This document shows positions 25,141-35,386 of a stretch of DNA of 64,000 nucleotides, in pieces. The DNA is from Unio delphinus (Eukaryota; Mollusca; Bivalvia; Unionida; Unionidae). Within the stretch, counting starts at the first letter, position 1, and each line of letters begins with the position of its first letter. The stretch covers positions 232,001-296,000 of the forward strand of contig JAQISU010000181.1 in assembly GCA_029339505.1 (NCBI GenBank), in the 5' to 3' direction. The position numbers and the translations under genes are program-made. Under the pieces are notes generated by a model. The model was not told the origin of the DNA. It saw nothing but the letters and a program-made list of their open reading frames with translations, and searched no databases.

Positions 25141-28100
25141 CATGACCGAGACTATTATTTTTTCTGTCTACCGTAAATTGTCGAGGATCTTTATCCGAAT
25201 ACTGCCAACGCATTATACAATTGCAACTCGCGCAGTGATTATTTGTGTTGTTGTTTCAGTGCAATTATTAATTCAGCATCAATATCAAATTTTGGTTATT
25301 TTTTTTCGTCTTGTTGTTTATATCCGGAGAGTTTTTTTATTAACGATTTTAACATCAATATCATCCATTGTTGTGTCGTCGTCGAAAACAATTCTTCGAA
25401 GCTGATTTATTCGCCGTACTCTGGATACTGCAAGATAGACTAAATTCGACCACTCGATGCGATTATCAACTATCCAAACAATTGTATCCGTGATGGTTAA
25501 TCTCTGCGAGGAATGTATTGTTGTTACATAACTCAGCGTCCATGGCGATTTATCAGCACGCAATGCATCTTCGACAACACTGATATCAATCAGCACAATA
25601 TCATTTAACACTAGAATTTTTTTTCTGGTCCTGACTGGCCTGGAATTTCAACTTCAATATTCTGCCGCCGTGTATCCGAGGGTCTATAACACAGCGGCAC
25701 TGGAAGTGTTGCAAATTTTTCTTTGTGTAATTCAAACAACTTTCTCTGAAGTTTATCTCTTACTTTCTTTCTACTTGCCACTACAAAATCATTTGGTCTT
25801 CATGCTTCCCAAAATTCCTCCATGGGAGTTTCAGGAATTATCTCCCTGATTATTTCACATTGGATTTTATCCGGTTGTAATCTAATTAATTTCTTGACTT
25901 CACGTAATTGTTCGTCAAGTGCTCTATAGTCTGTATCGATTTCTTCATAATAGTCAACAAACCCTTTCAACTAATCATGTGGACTCCCACCGACAAATGG
26001 TGGTGGTTGGCCATGATCTCCACGCATTATCACTGCTGTATTCGCGCGCAGCAACCAATCAAGAAACATTTTTAATACATCCACCGAAACAGTACATATC
26101 TCATCCCAAATAATAACCTCGGGAATTAATTTCTCACCCATTCTTTCAGGGGTCAATTCATCGCCCTTGTATCGAAAAAAGCTGTGATAAGTACAAGCTT
26201 CAACGTTTCGTTGTTTTATCTCGCGCGCTAATCTATGGGTTGGTGTCAGCACAATCATATTTGCTCGCCCTCGATATAATTCAATTGCCCGAGTCGTCTT
26301 TCCTGACCCGCCACAGCCGTTTAAATAAACTGTTTTATATCTACAAATTGGATCAGATATCGGTGGTGCATTAGAACATTCTGATAAATTATCTCCTTGT
26401 AAGTAACTGTTTTAATCTCAACGTCTGCTGATTCGAAATAATCACGCAGTGTTTCCTTTTTAATTCTCCATGTACCCCAGCGCTCTTCGCCAGTATCTTC
26501 GCCAGTAGCTTCAGTGAATTTAGCCACCTCGTTGATGTACTTTTTGTCAATGTAAAATGAATCAACTGCAACTCTAACCGCAGTGTCAGGAAATCTATTT
26601 ATCATTGAAAATAAATTGATACAAGCATAACCCAGCATAGACGACCCCAAATGTTTATACGGAGAACTGTAACCGTCGCTGTAAGTAACAACTGTACCCA
26701 CCTTTGTTCCATCCGACAAGAAAGCGTCCTTGCAATCCACATATATGTTTTTAGAAACTGCATCCGCGATTACAAAGTTATATTCGGTGTTATCTATAAT
26801 CAACTGTGAAGAATATCTTTTATAGTCACATTTTTTCCCTCCCTGAGTGAATTTTCCAATTATTCTTCTGCCAAGATCTTTTGCTTCACTGTTTTGTTGA
26901 TTAAATACCCTTTTGGACAACTCAATGATATATTTTTCGTCGGCATCAATATGTTTTCTGGATTCGTCAATTATACTATCAAGACGTTCCGGTTCTGGTA
27001 ACCAGACATTAGTTTGTTTCCGATATGATATACTTGCTTCACTGACTGTCAACGAAATTAACATTTTTGTATCAATCATGAATCGTAATAACGCTATTGG
27101 CAGCCACTTCTTTTCAGACATGTGTCTACAAATCCAAATATAACAACAGCGTTGAAGTCCTGCAGCGAATTCAAATGATACTACACGAGCAAAACAGGTT
27201 AAATCAAAGTCGGGTAATGGTCCATTAATTGCAACACGAGTCATTTCTTGTACGGGGTGCCCAAATCGTTTAAAATACTCAGCGGCGGATCCGTAACCAA
27301 AAAACCTAGCTGAATAACAAGCAACCATATCAACTGAAATGATACTCGAGGAACCTGTGGTTCCATGGTCGTATTTTTGGTTCCATAAACCGCCATGATT
27401 AAATTCGAAACAACTAGACTTAATATCTGGCAAGAATTCAGTTCCTGTTGGTTTCCATGCGTTTTCCTTTCTCGCAAAATGAACTGCAATCGATGGAATC
27501 GTAAAGCAGTTTGTCAGTACTTGTTCATCATTGATGATAATTTCATCATCCGCCGTTAAAAAACCACTAGCTGTTTTTTTCATTTTGTTGTGCAACTCTT
27601 CAGTGCGGTATAATTCACCATTTGGTCTTACAAACTGATCAAAAGTATCTGTGCTGCGAACTAACCACACTGACACGGGGTCGTTTTTACTCAAATGCGC
27701 AATAGCATCGAATAGTTTTTCTTCAACGTCTCCCAAGAATTCGTCAGGTATATACTCTACTGTTCTGTTCCGTGGAAATATTGTGACCGCAGATGTCCAT
27801 GCGTGTTCGTTAAGATCAATAATTTTAATTGGGGCTCCATTTTTGTTATATTTCGATTCATATAATACTTTTCCGGTTATCGTCATAACGCTTAATGGAA
27901 ATCTCAGTGATGTTTCTAATTTCGCTATATCGCTAATAGTTGCTCCGTACTCTTTGACTGTTAAACCCCATTGAGCTATTTTGCTACGTCGTAAATCAGT
28001 TAGTTTGTTTCCTCGGGATGCATTTGTAAAATGCTGTTATTCGTTCTGCTACACAATTTATCCTCGTTGATTGTTTCATTGGTTTTAGTTTTCCTATATC

Positions 28101-28575
28101 AGGTTTCTCATTTAACGGATATATCCCATAAACAACTGCTGTTTCAGGGTATGCTCGTTCATAGTATGGTTTGTCGATTTCAGTTAACAGACCCGGCTTA
28201 GAATCACGGCTAACAACGACTGTTTTCTTGTCTTTGAGAATTGGTTCAAATTTGTCTCGTATAATCCAATCACCTGATTCTAAACTGACAATGAATTTCA
28301 CTCTAAAAAAAAATACTTTTACTGTCAAGTTGTGATATTATCGTAGCTGAGTTTTCGTCGTTCATGGTGGCATCAACAACGCCATCAGTTCGAAATGTTG
28401 ACCAGCTATGAGATGCTCCATCACGCTTGAATTCAACAGCACATTCACGATTTTTTTTTATCAAGCTGTTATCATTTATTGCCCGTTTTGGCACATCTTT
28501 GAGGGCTCTATCGAGATTGAGTTTAATATTTGTGTAAGTCTTAATTGATGATAGTCTCTCGAATTCTTTATTCAT
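25082..28575 (-). pseudogene. Family B DNA polymerase-SF1 helicase-HNH fusion
   Basis: This is the replication gene of the element, about 1,160 codons if read through its breaks. N-terminal part: 28575 to about 28000, no domain recognised, with a conserved-looking RINCVAERI segment. Polymerase part (intact 521-codon frame, 27886-26321): motif A SVDMVACYSARF at residues 184-195, a motif B-like RRIIGKFTQG at 340-349, and motif C RVAVDSFYID at 438-447 (AVDS in place of DTDS). No exonuclease motifs were found. Helicase part: Walker A GCGGSGKTT at about 26300, Walker B VIIWDEI, motif III MRGDHGQ, and a C-terminal HSSQ...VYLAVSRVRR motif V/VI block. End: about 50 residues with a CASC pair, FTVDRKNNSLGHVRNN and CLEWNRR, an endonuclease VII/HNH-like zinc fold with one expected cysteine replaced by W. 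Breaks: frameshifts near 28315 (T-run), 28005, 26400 and 25200-25330; stops at 25971-25973 and 25800-25802. Because the frames run end to end with no restart signals, one ancestral polypeptide is the simplest reading. Confidence 0.82.
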
Positions 28576-28615
28576 ATAATTAAAACAAGTATTTAAATAG
28601 AAAATTTATTATATA

Positions 28616-28969
28616 ATGAACCATTGCAAGTGGCTTATGATAGGATCAGTAACAGCATGTAACAAATCATGCAGAAAGGAATTCGGTGGATATCATTTAC
28701 AAAGCGTTCGTAACGGGAGTTATGGGCCCTTATCTTGCATACAATGTGGGGTAGGTGTGAGAGGAAAATCGCAATTGTGTCTGAGTTGCGGTTGTAAGTG
28801 ATACAGAGAGTTGAAGCGTTATTATGATAAACGAATTAAGAATTCCATCAATAACCCTGACTTTGTCAAGGACAGAGTCAGCAACAAAATCATAAAAACA
28901 CCTCAAGACTACATTGGAAGATTTCCAAATAATGTAATAATTAAAGCAAACAATCAATTAGACAAATAG
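28616..28969 (+). pseudogene. Small zinc-finger protein of the element
   Basis: The frame opens at 28616, 41 bases from the divergent start of the polymerase gene. It shows cysteine pairs at intervals (CNKSC, CIQC, CLSCGC) with HCKW at the start, suggesting two treble-clef or ribbon-type zinc sites. An in-frame TGA at 28799-28801 interrupts it, but the same frame continues for 55 more codons with a basic segment (YRELKRYYDKRIKNSI) and ends with TAG at 28967-28969. That continuity suggests a recent nonsense change or read-through. The role is unknown; its position opposite the polymerase suggests a regulatory or DNA-binding function. Confidence 0.65.
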
Positions 28970-28981
28970 TATTATATATAA

Positions 28982-29472
28982 ATGGACCAAACATTTCAAC
29001 AGCATCCCGTGATCAGCAATTATGAAGCTTCTCGTGATGGTGTTGTTAGACACTGCAGATTGAAGAAATCTGTTGGTGTTGTGAGTAATATGGGATATTT
29101 GAGGTTCAGTGTTGGAAATAAAATATATCTCTGTCACAGAATCGTATATGAATCATTTAATGGATTAATCAAAGACGAATTTGTGATTGATCACGTTGAT
29201 GGATTTCCTCAAAATAACAAATTGGAGAACTTACGAGTTGTTACTCAAAGTCAGAATACAAAAATGGGCGGAACCGGCAAACACGCAAAACAAGCAAAGA
29301 GTGTGAAATCATATAATATGACAACTAACGAAGAAAAATATTTCAATCAATGACTGCAGCCGGTAAATATTTTGATATTTGTATGCCCTCAGTACGATTT
29401 GTAGCAGAAGGAATTTATCAGTCTTCTTTTTCAAAACGTTTTAATAATAGGATTCGATTTGTTTATGTCTAA
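28982..29472 (+). pseudogene. HNH homing-endonuclease-like protein
   Basis: The main frame (28982-29353) begins with a NUMOD4-like EASRDGVVRHCR segment and continues with an HNH_3 core: LCHRIVYESFNGLI, VIDHVDGFPQNNKLENLRVV and TQSQNTKM. H..N..N residues of the beta-beta-alpha metal fold are visible. A frameshift near 29345 moves the C-terminal helix-turn-helix-like tail to another frame (29350-29472: MTAAGKYFDICMPSVRFVAE, then SFSKRFNNRI). Free-standing HNH genes of this kind are selfish or help genome processing in large DNA viruses and phages. It starts 12 bases after the preceding zinc-finger stop, so both may be read from one message. Confidence 0.8.
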
Positions 29473-29479
29473 CTATGGT

Positions 29480-29592
29480 ATTAAGGGACACGCAAAAAGT
29501 GATACGGAAACTAACGAAGACAATCAATGAATGCGGCTGCAGAATTTTATTCTGGATATTTGTCGTTGTGGGTTAACAATTATTTTACGATG
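29480..29592 (+). pseudogene. Degraded partial copy of the HNH gene 3' end
   Basis: The sequence GGACACGCAAAA, then GAAACTAACGAAGA, CAATCAATGA, TGCAG and GATATTTGTCG matches in order the HNH gene at about 29280-29390, with gaps. It looks like an eroded tandem copy of the gene's C-terminal end. Confidence 0.6.
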
Positions 29593-29594
29593 TC

Positions 29595-30329
29595 CTAGGA
29601 CTTTACAAACAGACTGATTTGCAAAACTTCACCTCGCAGATCAATTAAATTATTAGATTGGTCAGTGAGTCTGAAATTAATTCTCGTTATCGTTAACGAA
29701 TCATTATGATATCGCATATAGACTGGATTAGTTGGATCCTCAATAATTAGAAATCCTGGAGGAGCCGTTGGTGCAAATGAATATAAAATATATCCCTGCT
29801 GAGCTTGATTTGATTGCTCAAGATTTATTTGATAGCTTCCTTCGATAACATCACATACTAAATTCAATGCAATCACCGAGGATATATTGACGTTGTTCGG
29901 AGCGATATGCCTACCACCACCATCTGGGTTATTATTATGTTTGAGGATTGTTATTTGTTGTCGTGATAATTCCATCCAATCATCGTGGATTCTTTTGAAT
30001 TCAATATCAATGGCATCACTGAGAGATTTTTTTAATTCGTTGGGGTTATATCCAGGAAGTTTAAGTGTTGGGATATCTTCTACTCGGATTTCGTATGTTC
30101 TCGCAAACACCCTTTTAATGGAGCCACCCATTAATAATACTTCTTGAATAATTTGCGCGTGAAATGTTTCCATGTCGTTGATGATTTTGTTACCTGTTTG
30201 TACTACACTAATAAATTCATCTCGGGTGAGAGATCCAGATTTAAGGAATATTAACAATAATGAAAAATCATTATTCATCGCTGTTAAATTTTCTTCGATG
30301 AAACCAAAGTAAAGTATATTATATCCCAT
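29595..30329 (-). CDS. Fibre/tail-like virion protein, intact frame
   Basis: An intact frame of 244 residues starting at 30329. The first half is helical with hydrophobic heptads (NDFSLLLIFLKSG, IINDMETFHAQIIQEV). The second half is beta-rich and ends ITRINFRLTDQSNNLIDLRG plus EVLQISLFVKS. That C-terminal 'DQ...DLRGE' pattern recurs, as I recall, in fibre or attachment-type proteins of Polintons and related viruses. The neighbouring upstream gene has a related architecture. It is the last gene of the minus-strand virion block. Function is inferred from position and pattern; no enzyme motif is present. It is one of the few unbroken genes in the element. Confidence 0.6.
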   Translation of the reverse strand: MGYNILYFGFIEENLTAMNNDFSLLLIFLKSGSLTRDEFISVVQTGNKIINDMETFHAQIIQEVLLMGGSIKRVFARTYEIRVEDIPTLKLPGYNPNELKKSLSDAIDIEFKRIHDDWMELSRQQITILKHNNNPDGGGRHIAPNNVNISSVIALNLVCDVIEGSYQINLEQSNQAQQGYILYSFAPTAPPGFLIIEDPTNPVYMRYHNDSLTITRINFRLTDQSNNLIDLRGEVLQISLFVKS

Positions 30330-30350
30330 GAACTTGTTGGGAGAATAATC

Positions 30351-30870
30351 TTAATAACTTTTTACTTCATTGACGGGTTTTGTCCTCTCGGTGATATAAT
30401 TGGATTTTTGCGGTTCAGGTGGTATAACAATTTCTCGTCTAGGTGGTAATTCGGGCCATCCTAACAATGATCTGATTGAACTCTGATAAATATCTACAAC
30501 ATAACTTGGCGAGTTGATCTCGATCGCAGATGATGACGTCGGCTCATGAACCGTTATAGCGATTTTCGATTCTTTTTCAGTAATAGATTTAATTCATCGT
30601 TGTAATTCAGCATTGATTTGTTCAATTTGATATGACCCTGTTGGCAACGAGACAACGTTCCAATCTGGAGTTCCGTCTTCACGATTTTTCCACGCAAACA
30701 TCAAAGAATTATTCGGTTGTTGACCACCAAATGCTACCGATCTGATATTAGGCCAACTATGATACACCCGTAGTTTTGCTAGCGCTATCTCTTTTACGGG
30801 GATCGGAGTCGGGAAATTTTAAGCTGAATTTAGGACGCGTTGAAGTTATTGATATCATGCTTGTTTTCAC
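30351..30870 (-). pseudogene. Second virion-surface-like protein, broken
   Basis: Reading on the minus strand gives LRVYHSWPNIRSVAFGGQQP, MFAWKNREDG, WNVVSLPTGSYQIEQINAEL, then an in-frame TGA at 30594-30596, and on to IYQSSIRSLLGWPELPPRRE, ending at a TAA at 30351. This layout (a W-containing strand, 'G.Y....IN..L', then a conserved LLG segment) is one I recall in beta-rich Polinton proteins thought to be minor capsid or fibre components. The 5' end is unclear: an upstream ATG near 30857 is in another frame, implying a further frameshift near 30770-30800. Confidence 0.55.
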
Positions 30871-30894
30871 CGGTGTGGTATTTTCTACTATTTG

Positions 30895-31384
30895 TTATGT
30901 AGTTCCTGCGGTGTTGTCATTATTATTATTATTATTATCCTGCTCTAATTTTAACATCGTTGACTCGTACAACTGAACCATCGCCGAAAACTCGCTATCT
31001 GATATTGTTGTATCATCCAACGACGATGATATCATTGATGATAATTATGAGTATGCGGCAGATGCAATATGAAATTTAATTACATAATCGTGTAGTTTAC
31101 TCTGGCTACACGATGATAACTTTTTCGTGACCCCGATTAATATACCAGCGATTGTAACTACCGCGGATATACAAATTGGAACAACGACAGGAGCAATCAT
31201 TGTAACCGAAGATAGTATTATTCCAGCAGCAGTGATTACTCCAGATACCGAGTACACAGTAACATCAACCACGGTTATTCTTCGTCGGTATTTTTTTTTT
31301 TATTTGATATTCCTCAGTGAGTGAGTTGGGTTTAGTTTGAAATTCTTTGACCTGATCATAGCGATATTGTTGTGATGCTGTCAT
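30895..31384 (-). pseudogene. Small two-TM membrane protein
   Basis: Starts ATG at 31384 with a polar N-terminus (TASQQYRYDQVKEFQ), then a frameshift in a ten-T run (31291-31300). Two hydrophobic segments follow: YSVSGVITAAGIILSSVTMI and APVVVPICISAVVTIAGILI. An in-frame TAA at 31045-31047 is followed by the same frame through a Ser/Asp-rich tail and an Asn run, ending at 30895. A membrane protein within a virion block fits a role in membrane interaction or egress, but no family was recognised. The homopolymer frameshift could be a sequencing error. Confidence 0.55.
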
Positions 31385-31409
31385 TTTATTTCCAAATCAG
31401 TTTACGATT

Positions 31410-32439
31410 TCAATTAAGTTGTTTACTCAAATCCGCTACGAATTCCACATACCATGTTACTGAAACCCTAATCAAATTCTCATCAGTGGATGCTATCTTG
31501 AATTGTTTGGTTGTATCCTTGTCGATGATCGTTGATATCGTATTGTTGACCCCAGATGAACTCGATGACGATATAATAAATTGAGTCGGTGTTACTAGTG
31601 TTAATCGATAAATGCATTTGACGGTTGCAGTGATACTTAGTATATTGTCTGTAGGAGTCCACACAAATGATCCATGCTGAATCGTGTATACGATATTGTT
31701 GGTTCTTTCATGAGGAATTTTTGTTTTTTCAATGATTGTTATCATCCTCGAAAAATCAGTTTTGATTGCTTCGTTTAAGGTTTTCATCTCATCGATGGAT
31801 TTTTTAATATCAGAAAGTTTTATATCATTTTTATCCTGCGTGGTTACAAAATATTTTTCGATGATATTTTTTACGAAATGATGTAAACTTATCAACATGA
31901 TCTGCATATTTGGATTGAAATGATGCAAATTCCAACATAGAATTTTTTATCTCTATGAGCTTTGGTGTGGTCACACGTGGAACGTCAAAGAAGTTATTTA
32001 CAGGAGTTTCGATGTTGTTAATGATATCTTGTTGAAGTTGATTAAATTTAATTATATGATCATCATATTTATCGTTGAGTGTTTTTAATGAATTCGTAAC
32101 AGATATATGATTGTTATCGAGTGATAAAATTTTATCTGTAATTGTTGAAATAATTACACCCGGTTTGAGTTTACCCTGATCGGAAAATAGCGCGATAGTA
32201 TTCTCTGTTGCGTCTCGTTGTTTAACTAAAATATTATCAAGAGAAACATTACTAGTTTTCAATTTACCCTGACGATCTTGAAATACCACTATTTCACCCG
32301 GATCAACACTTGCTAAGTTTAACGTTTCAGCTATTTCATCTTCGACTAGTTTTTTTACACCCTTGATTTTATCAATGATTTCAACACCATCAGGTTCGGG
32401 TTTTCCCAATGATAAAGGTCGTCCCCAAATATCAATCAT
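31410..32439 (-). pseudogene. Coiled-coil fibre-like virion protein, frameshifted
   Basis: Two overlapping minus-strand frames (32439-31831 and 31928-31410) join near 31850-31870 into one protein of about 340 residues. The N-terminus (MIDIWGRPLSLGKPEPD) resembles a capsid-anchoring tail. The middle has repeated heptad-like stretches (SLKTLNDKYDDHIIKFNQLQ, DIKKSIDEMKTLNEAIKTDF). The C-terminal 130 residues are beta-rich with a Ser run (FIISSSSSSGVNNTIS). This build of tail, trimeric coiled-coil shaft and beta head is that of adenovirus- and phage-type fibres, so a receptor-binding fibre is the best guess. No sequence family was recognised. Confidence 0.6.
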
Positions 32440-32465
32440 TGTTATTGTAGAAATCTTTTCTCTGT

Positions 32466-32908
32466 TTAAATCCAGCGACTGCTAGTATACTCATTCACAA
32501 CTATATGAGGTGGTTTTGGGTGTAAATTGCTTTGCAATTTCATCTTTGATTCCTTTGAAATAGCATCAAGGACATTTAGTACTTCATTGCCACATATTGG
32601 TGGGTCAATCATCGTTTGTGTTGGTAACGTAGAATACCAAGTCTTCCTTTCATGAAAAGTTTTTAAGTTGTTTATATAACGCATAAATTCCTTCGGAGGC
32701 GCTAATCCATATGAGTCAAAAAAAATAATCCCACGTGGATCAATCGCGTATGCAACCCAGTGGGTTCCAGGTCCGGAGCTGTTATCTAGATTAATAATAC
32801 CGGTTTCAACATCATTGGGTTGTGCCGTAACTGATCTTCCATAAAAACACCTCTGAAGTTTCTAATCGCGAGTTTTTTAGCAGCATCAATTAAATCAAAA
32901 TTAGACAT
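32466..32908 (-). pseudogene. Adenain-type cysteine protease (maturation protease)
   Basis: Starts at the ATG 32908 with SNFDLIDAAKKLAIRNFRGV, the N-terminal segment usual for Polinton proteases. A frameshift near 32825-32835 moves the catalytic part to another frame: INLDNSSGPGTHWVAYAIDP carries the active-site His, FFDSYGLAPPKEFMRYI the conserved acidic/DSYG region, and PTQTMIDPPICGNEVLNVLD the Gln and Cys. It ends at 32466. The family cleaves capsid precursor proteins during virion maturation. The upstream minor-capsid frame runs into this start without a stop. Confidence 0.8.
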
Positions 32909-33376
32909 GGAAACTAGTAAACCGTTCCTGGGATTCTTAAACCCGATCCTTTGTACCACGTGTGTGGAGTTCCTGGTAGTCTTAGACCCTTTCCCTTTTT
33001 TATACCCCTTTCCCGTTGCTTTCTTTAGTGCCATTCCCGCCGCGGTACCAACAGCCCCTAACGCTGCCGCTTTAGCTACCGCTGGGGCGGTCGCAGCAAT
33101 CAGCGCTGAAATCGCAGCTAACAGCGGGAATATACCACCGGTTTTTATCATGTTTTTAATCGCAGTTGCAGAAAGAGTAATCTGAACACCTTTTTTGGCT
33201 ACAAGTGCGTCACTGAAATGTTTCACTTGACGAGTTGTCAGCGATAATTTATTTTCCCCGCCATTCATTTGATTAGGTTTCAGCGTTATTGTGGTTCCGC
33301 ATTGCTTAGCTGATTTGGATTGTAATTTTTTTAACTGACCAGGTGTCAACGTGACATTGATATTACTATACGACAT
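32906..33376 (-). CDS. Basic, membrane-active minor capsid protein
   Basis: Starts at 33376. The N-terminal half has the repeated LTPGQLKKLQ and LTTRQVKHFSDAL modules (substrate-like 'T..Q.K.L' helices), then IKTGGIFPLLAAISALIAAT and an Ala/Gly-rich hydrophobic stretch. A Lys/Gly-rich tail (ATGKGYKKGKGSKTTRN) follows. This order, with 'LTxxQLKKL', a GGF/GGI..LL hydrophobic segment and a GKG basic tail, is that of the small minor capsid protein encoded beside the protease in many Polintons, comparable with adenovirus core/cement proteins. The open frame continues through the protease start with no stop, so this copy reads as a fusion with the first 40 residues of the protease frame. Confidence 0.75.
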
Positions 33377-33416
33377 TATATAAACACAGATTGATCTAAT
33401 TGCTATAAAGTTTCAA

Positions 33417-34823
33417 TTACATATTTTCCACTGGTGTATCAATAATTCTCATTCGTCCACCAACACCTTCGAGTAGCATTGATTTATCACTGAGAATGAC
33501 AGCAACTGCTCTATAATTATCAATACCACCAGGACGGGTTACACGAGCTCGAAAGTGTATATCAACGATGGATTGCCTTGTTAAATCGAGATGTTCCAGC
33601 GAAAAGTACTAAATCTGATATGGATCTTTAAAATCCAACTGAGATATTTGTAGACCAGTATCAACATTTTGATCGCGTCCTATATACGACAACAGGTTAT
33701 GATAAACTCGTGCAACGTGATTGTTTTCATAATTAAGTTGTATATCCTCAGATGGTTCTTGCTGTCCGTTTATTCTCAGTGAGACTTCACTACATCCAAT
33801 TTGATCAAATATCATATGGGAACGTTCTTGATTATTTAATCGCGCAGTATTTTGTAGCGCAACAAATATGTGACGTGGAGCTGAAATACCCTGTTTTGAT
33901 GCTAGATGCCATGTAAGTGTACCATCAATATTAGAATCCATCGTATCTGTGGACACTGATAGCCAACTCAACAATGACTTTGCTCCTTGATCCATAAATG
34001 ATAATAATTGTTCTTCTGTTGACAACGACGGAGTCAACACTGGCATCCATAGTGATAGTTTTGATAAAACGACTTTACCCGCAGCGCCGCCAGTGCGCCA
34101 GATTGCATTATCATCAGTACCCTTTCTCACTAATGCTACCATATGCTTTGCTCCATAGATAACTTTTCTAACGTTTCTACAAAATCCAAATATGTGATGC
34201 AACGGAATCGCACATGAAAACCGTCGATGTTGTCCCTGCAACGTTGCTACGCGTGTTGCAAATCCGAGATTGTAATTAGGAATATTATTTATGACATCAA
34301 ATGTACCAGGTGGTCATACATACCCGGCTGGTGCTGGATCAACTGCAGTAACGTGTGTTGTTTTTACTCTAGAATATTGGACGTGCTCAGCGTAATCAGT
34401 AATATCCTTCGCGAACATCATAGTCGGACCTGCCGATCTTGTATAGTCATCAGAATATCTTGCTAACCCGATTATTCCCGTAGCAATATCAACTTCACGC
34501 TCAATAGATTCGATTTCTCTTCCATCAATGAGATATCTTGCACTTTCAAATAACGCCATAATCCCGTTGTTAACAAAACCATCTCGGATAGTTGGGTCAT
34601 TTGCATATGGTGTATCATCTGTTTGTAGAAGTTCACCTTCGATTTCGATAAAGGTTTCACATGGCAAAAAGTATTTACTGGTATCATGAACTTGAAGTTC
34701 AATTCTTCCTCGAAGATCAGGTTGCACTGCGTGAGAAGAATAAAATTGATAATCACGTACAGAATCATCTTTAAGTACTGGGGCATCCATATCAAATGCG
34801 CTATCAGGTACCCGTTTGAACAT
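33417..34823 (-). pseudogene. Major capsid protein (double jelly-roll)
   Basis: The shell-forming protein, about 468 codons from 34823 to a TAA at 33417-33419. Landmarks in order: YFLPCETFIEIEGEL in the first beta barrel, NNGIMALFESARYLIDGREI, the ATGIIGLARYSDDY loop, PLHHIFGFCRNVRKVIYG (the most characteristic MCP segment), VLSKLSLWMPVLTPS, RHIFVALQNTARLNNQ, and a C-terminal SIVDIHFRARVTRPGG. An in-frame TGA at 34314-34316 lies between two halves in the same frame. A frameshift near 33605 puts the last 60 residues in another frame. Double jelly-roll capsids of this kind make the element a virus-like agent capable in principle of virions. Identity is secure from the order and density of conserved segments. 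Confidence 0.9.
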
Positions 34824-34829
34824 TTTTTA

Positions 34830-35384
34830 TTATATATCTGCCGATCTAAATCGTCGTCGTGGTTTTTTTAAGCCACTTCCCGCTATCATATTTGCCGTTA
34901 TATTATTCTGATCGAAAACTCTTTGATTGGAAAATCCTTCGGATTTCAACAACAAAGTCGCCAATGATGCTAGTATTTCATCTACTGCGTTATTTATTAT
35001 TTTACTAACACTTGCAGGCATCACTGCCGTAGATGGTAACGGTGATGACTGTGGTTTCTTTTGCCGTCGAATTAACGCTGTTAATTTATATTTCGCGGCT
35101 GAAAACGCCTTCCGGGCAAGATCACCAACGAAAATAATACCCTTATCTTTAATAACATCAATGGCTTTCATTGATAGTTGTTTTGCTATCGGAACTACTT
35201 TTGGAGCCATTCTTGCAAATAATCCCATTATAGTATCACCGAGACCATTTCCATAGTATGCTCGGTATTCTGGCAATCGTGAGTTTACCACATACACGCT
35301 TGCTGGTTTATCATGGTTGTAGTGTATAATCGTTCCTATACAAAATACTGGTGTTGAATTGTTGTTCGATTGGAAATTCTTCAA
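34830..35384 (-). CDS. Minor capsid (penton-region) candidate, intact
   Basis: An intact 184-residue frame ending 7 bases before the major capsid start. It contains an EYRAYYGNGLGDTIMGLFAR segment, amphipathic helices (VVPIAKQLSMKAIDVIKDKG), a basic patch (KLTALIRRQKKPQS) and a C-terminal GSGLKKPRRRFRS. Proteins with a Y-G-x-GLG start, helical middle and RRR-type tail are encoded directly upstream of the capsid gene in many Polintons and adintovirus-like elements, where they are taken as minor capsid or core proteins. The position supports the call; the exact role is inferred. Confidence 0.65.
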   Translation of the reverse strand: MKNFQSNNNSTPVFCIGTIIHYNHDKPASVYVVNSRLPEYRAYYGNGLGDTIMGLFARMAPKVVPIAKQLSMKAIDVIKDKGIIFVGDLARKAFSAAKYKLTALIRRQKKPQSSPLPSTAVMPASVSKIINNAVDEILASLATLLLKSEGFSNQRVFDQNNITANMIAGSGLKKPRRRFRSADI

Positions 35385-35386
35385 GT

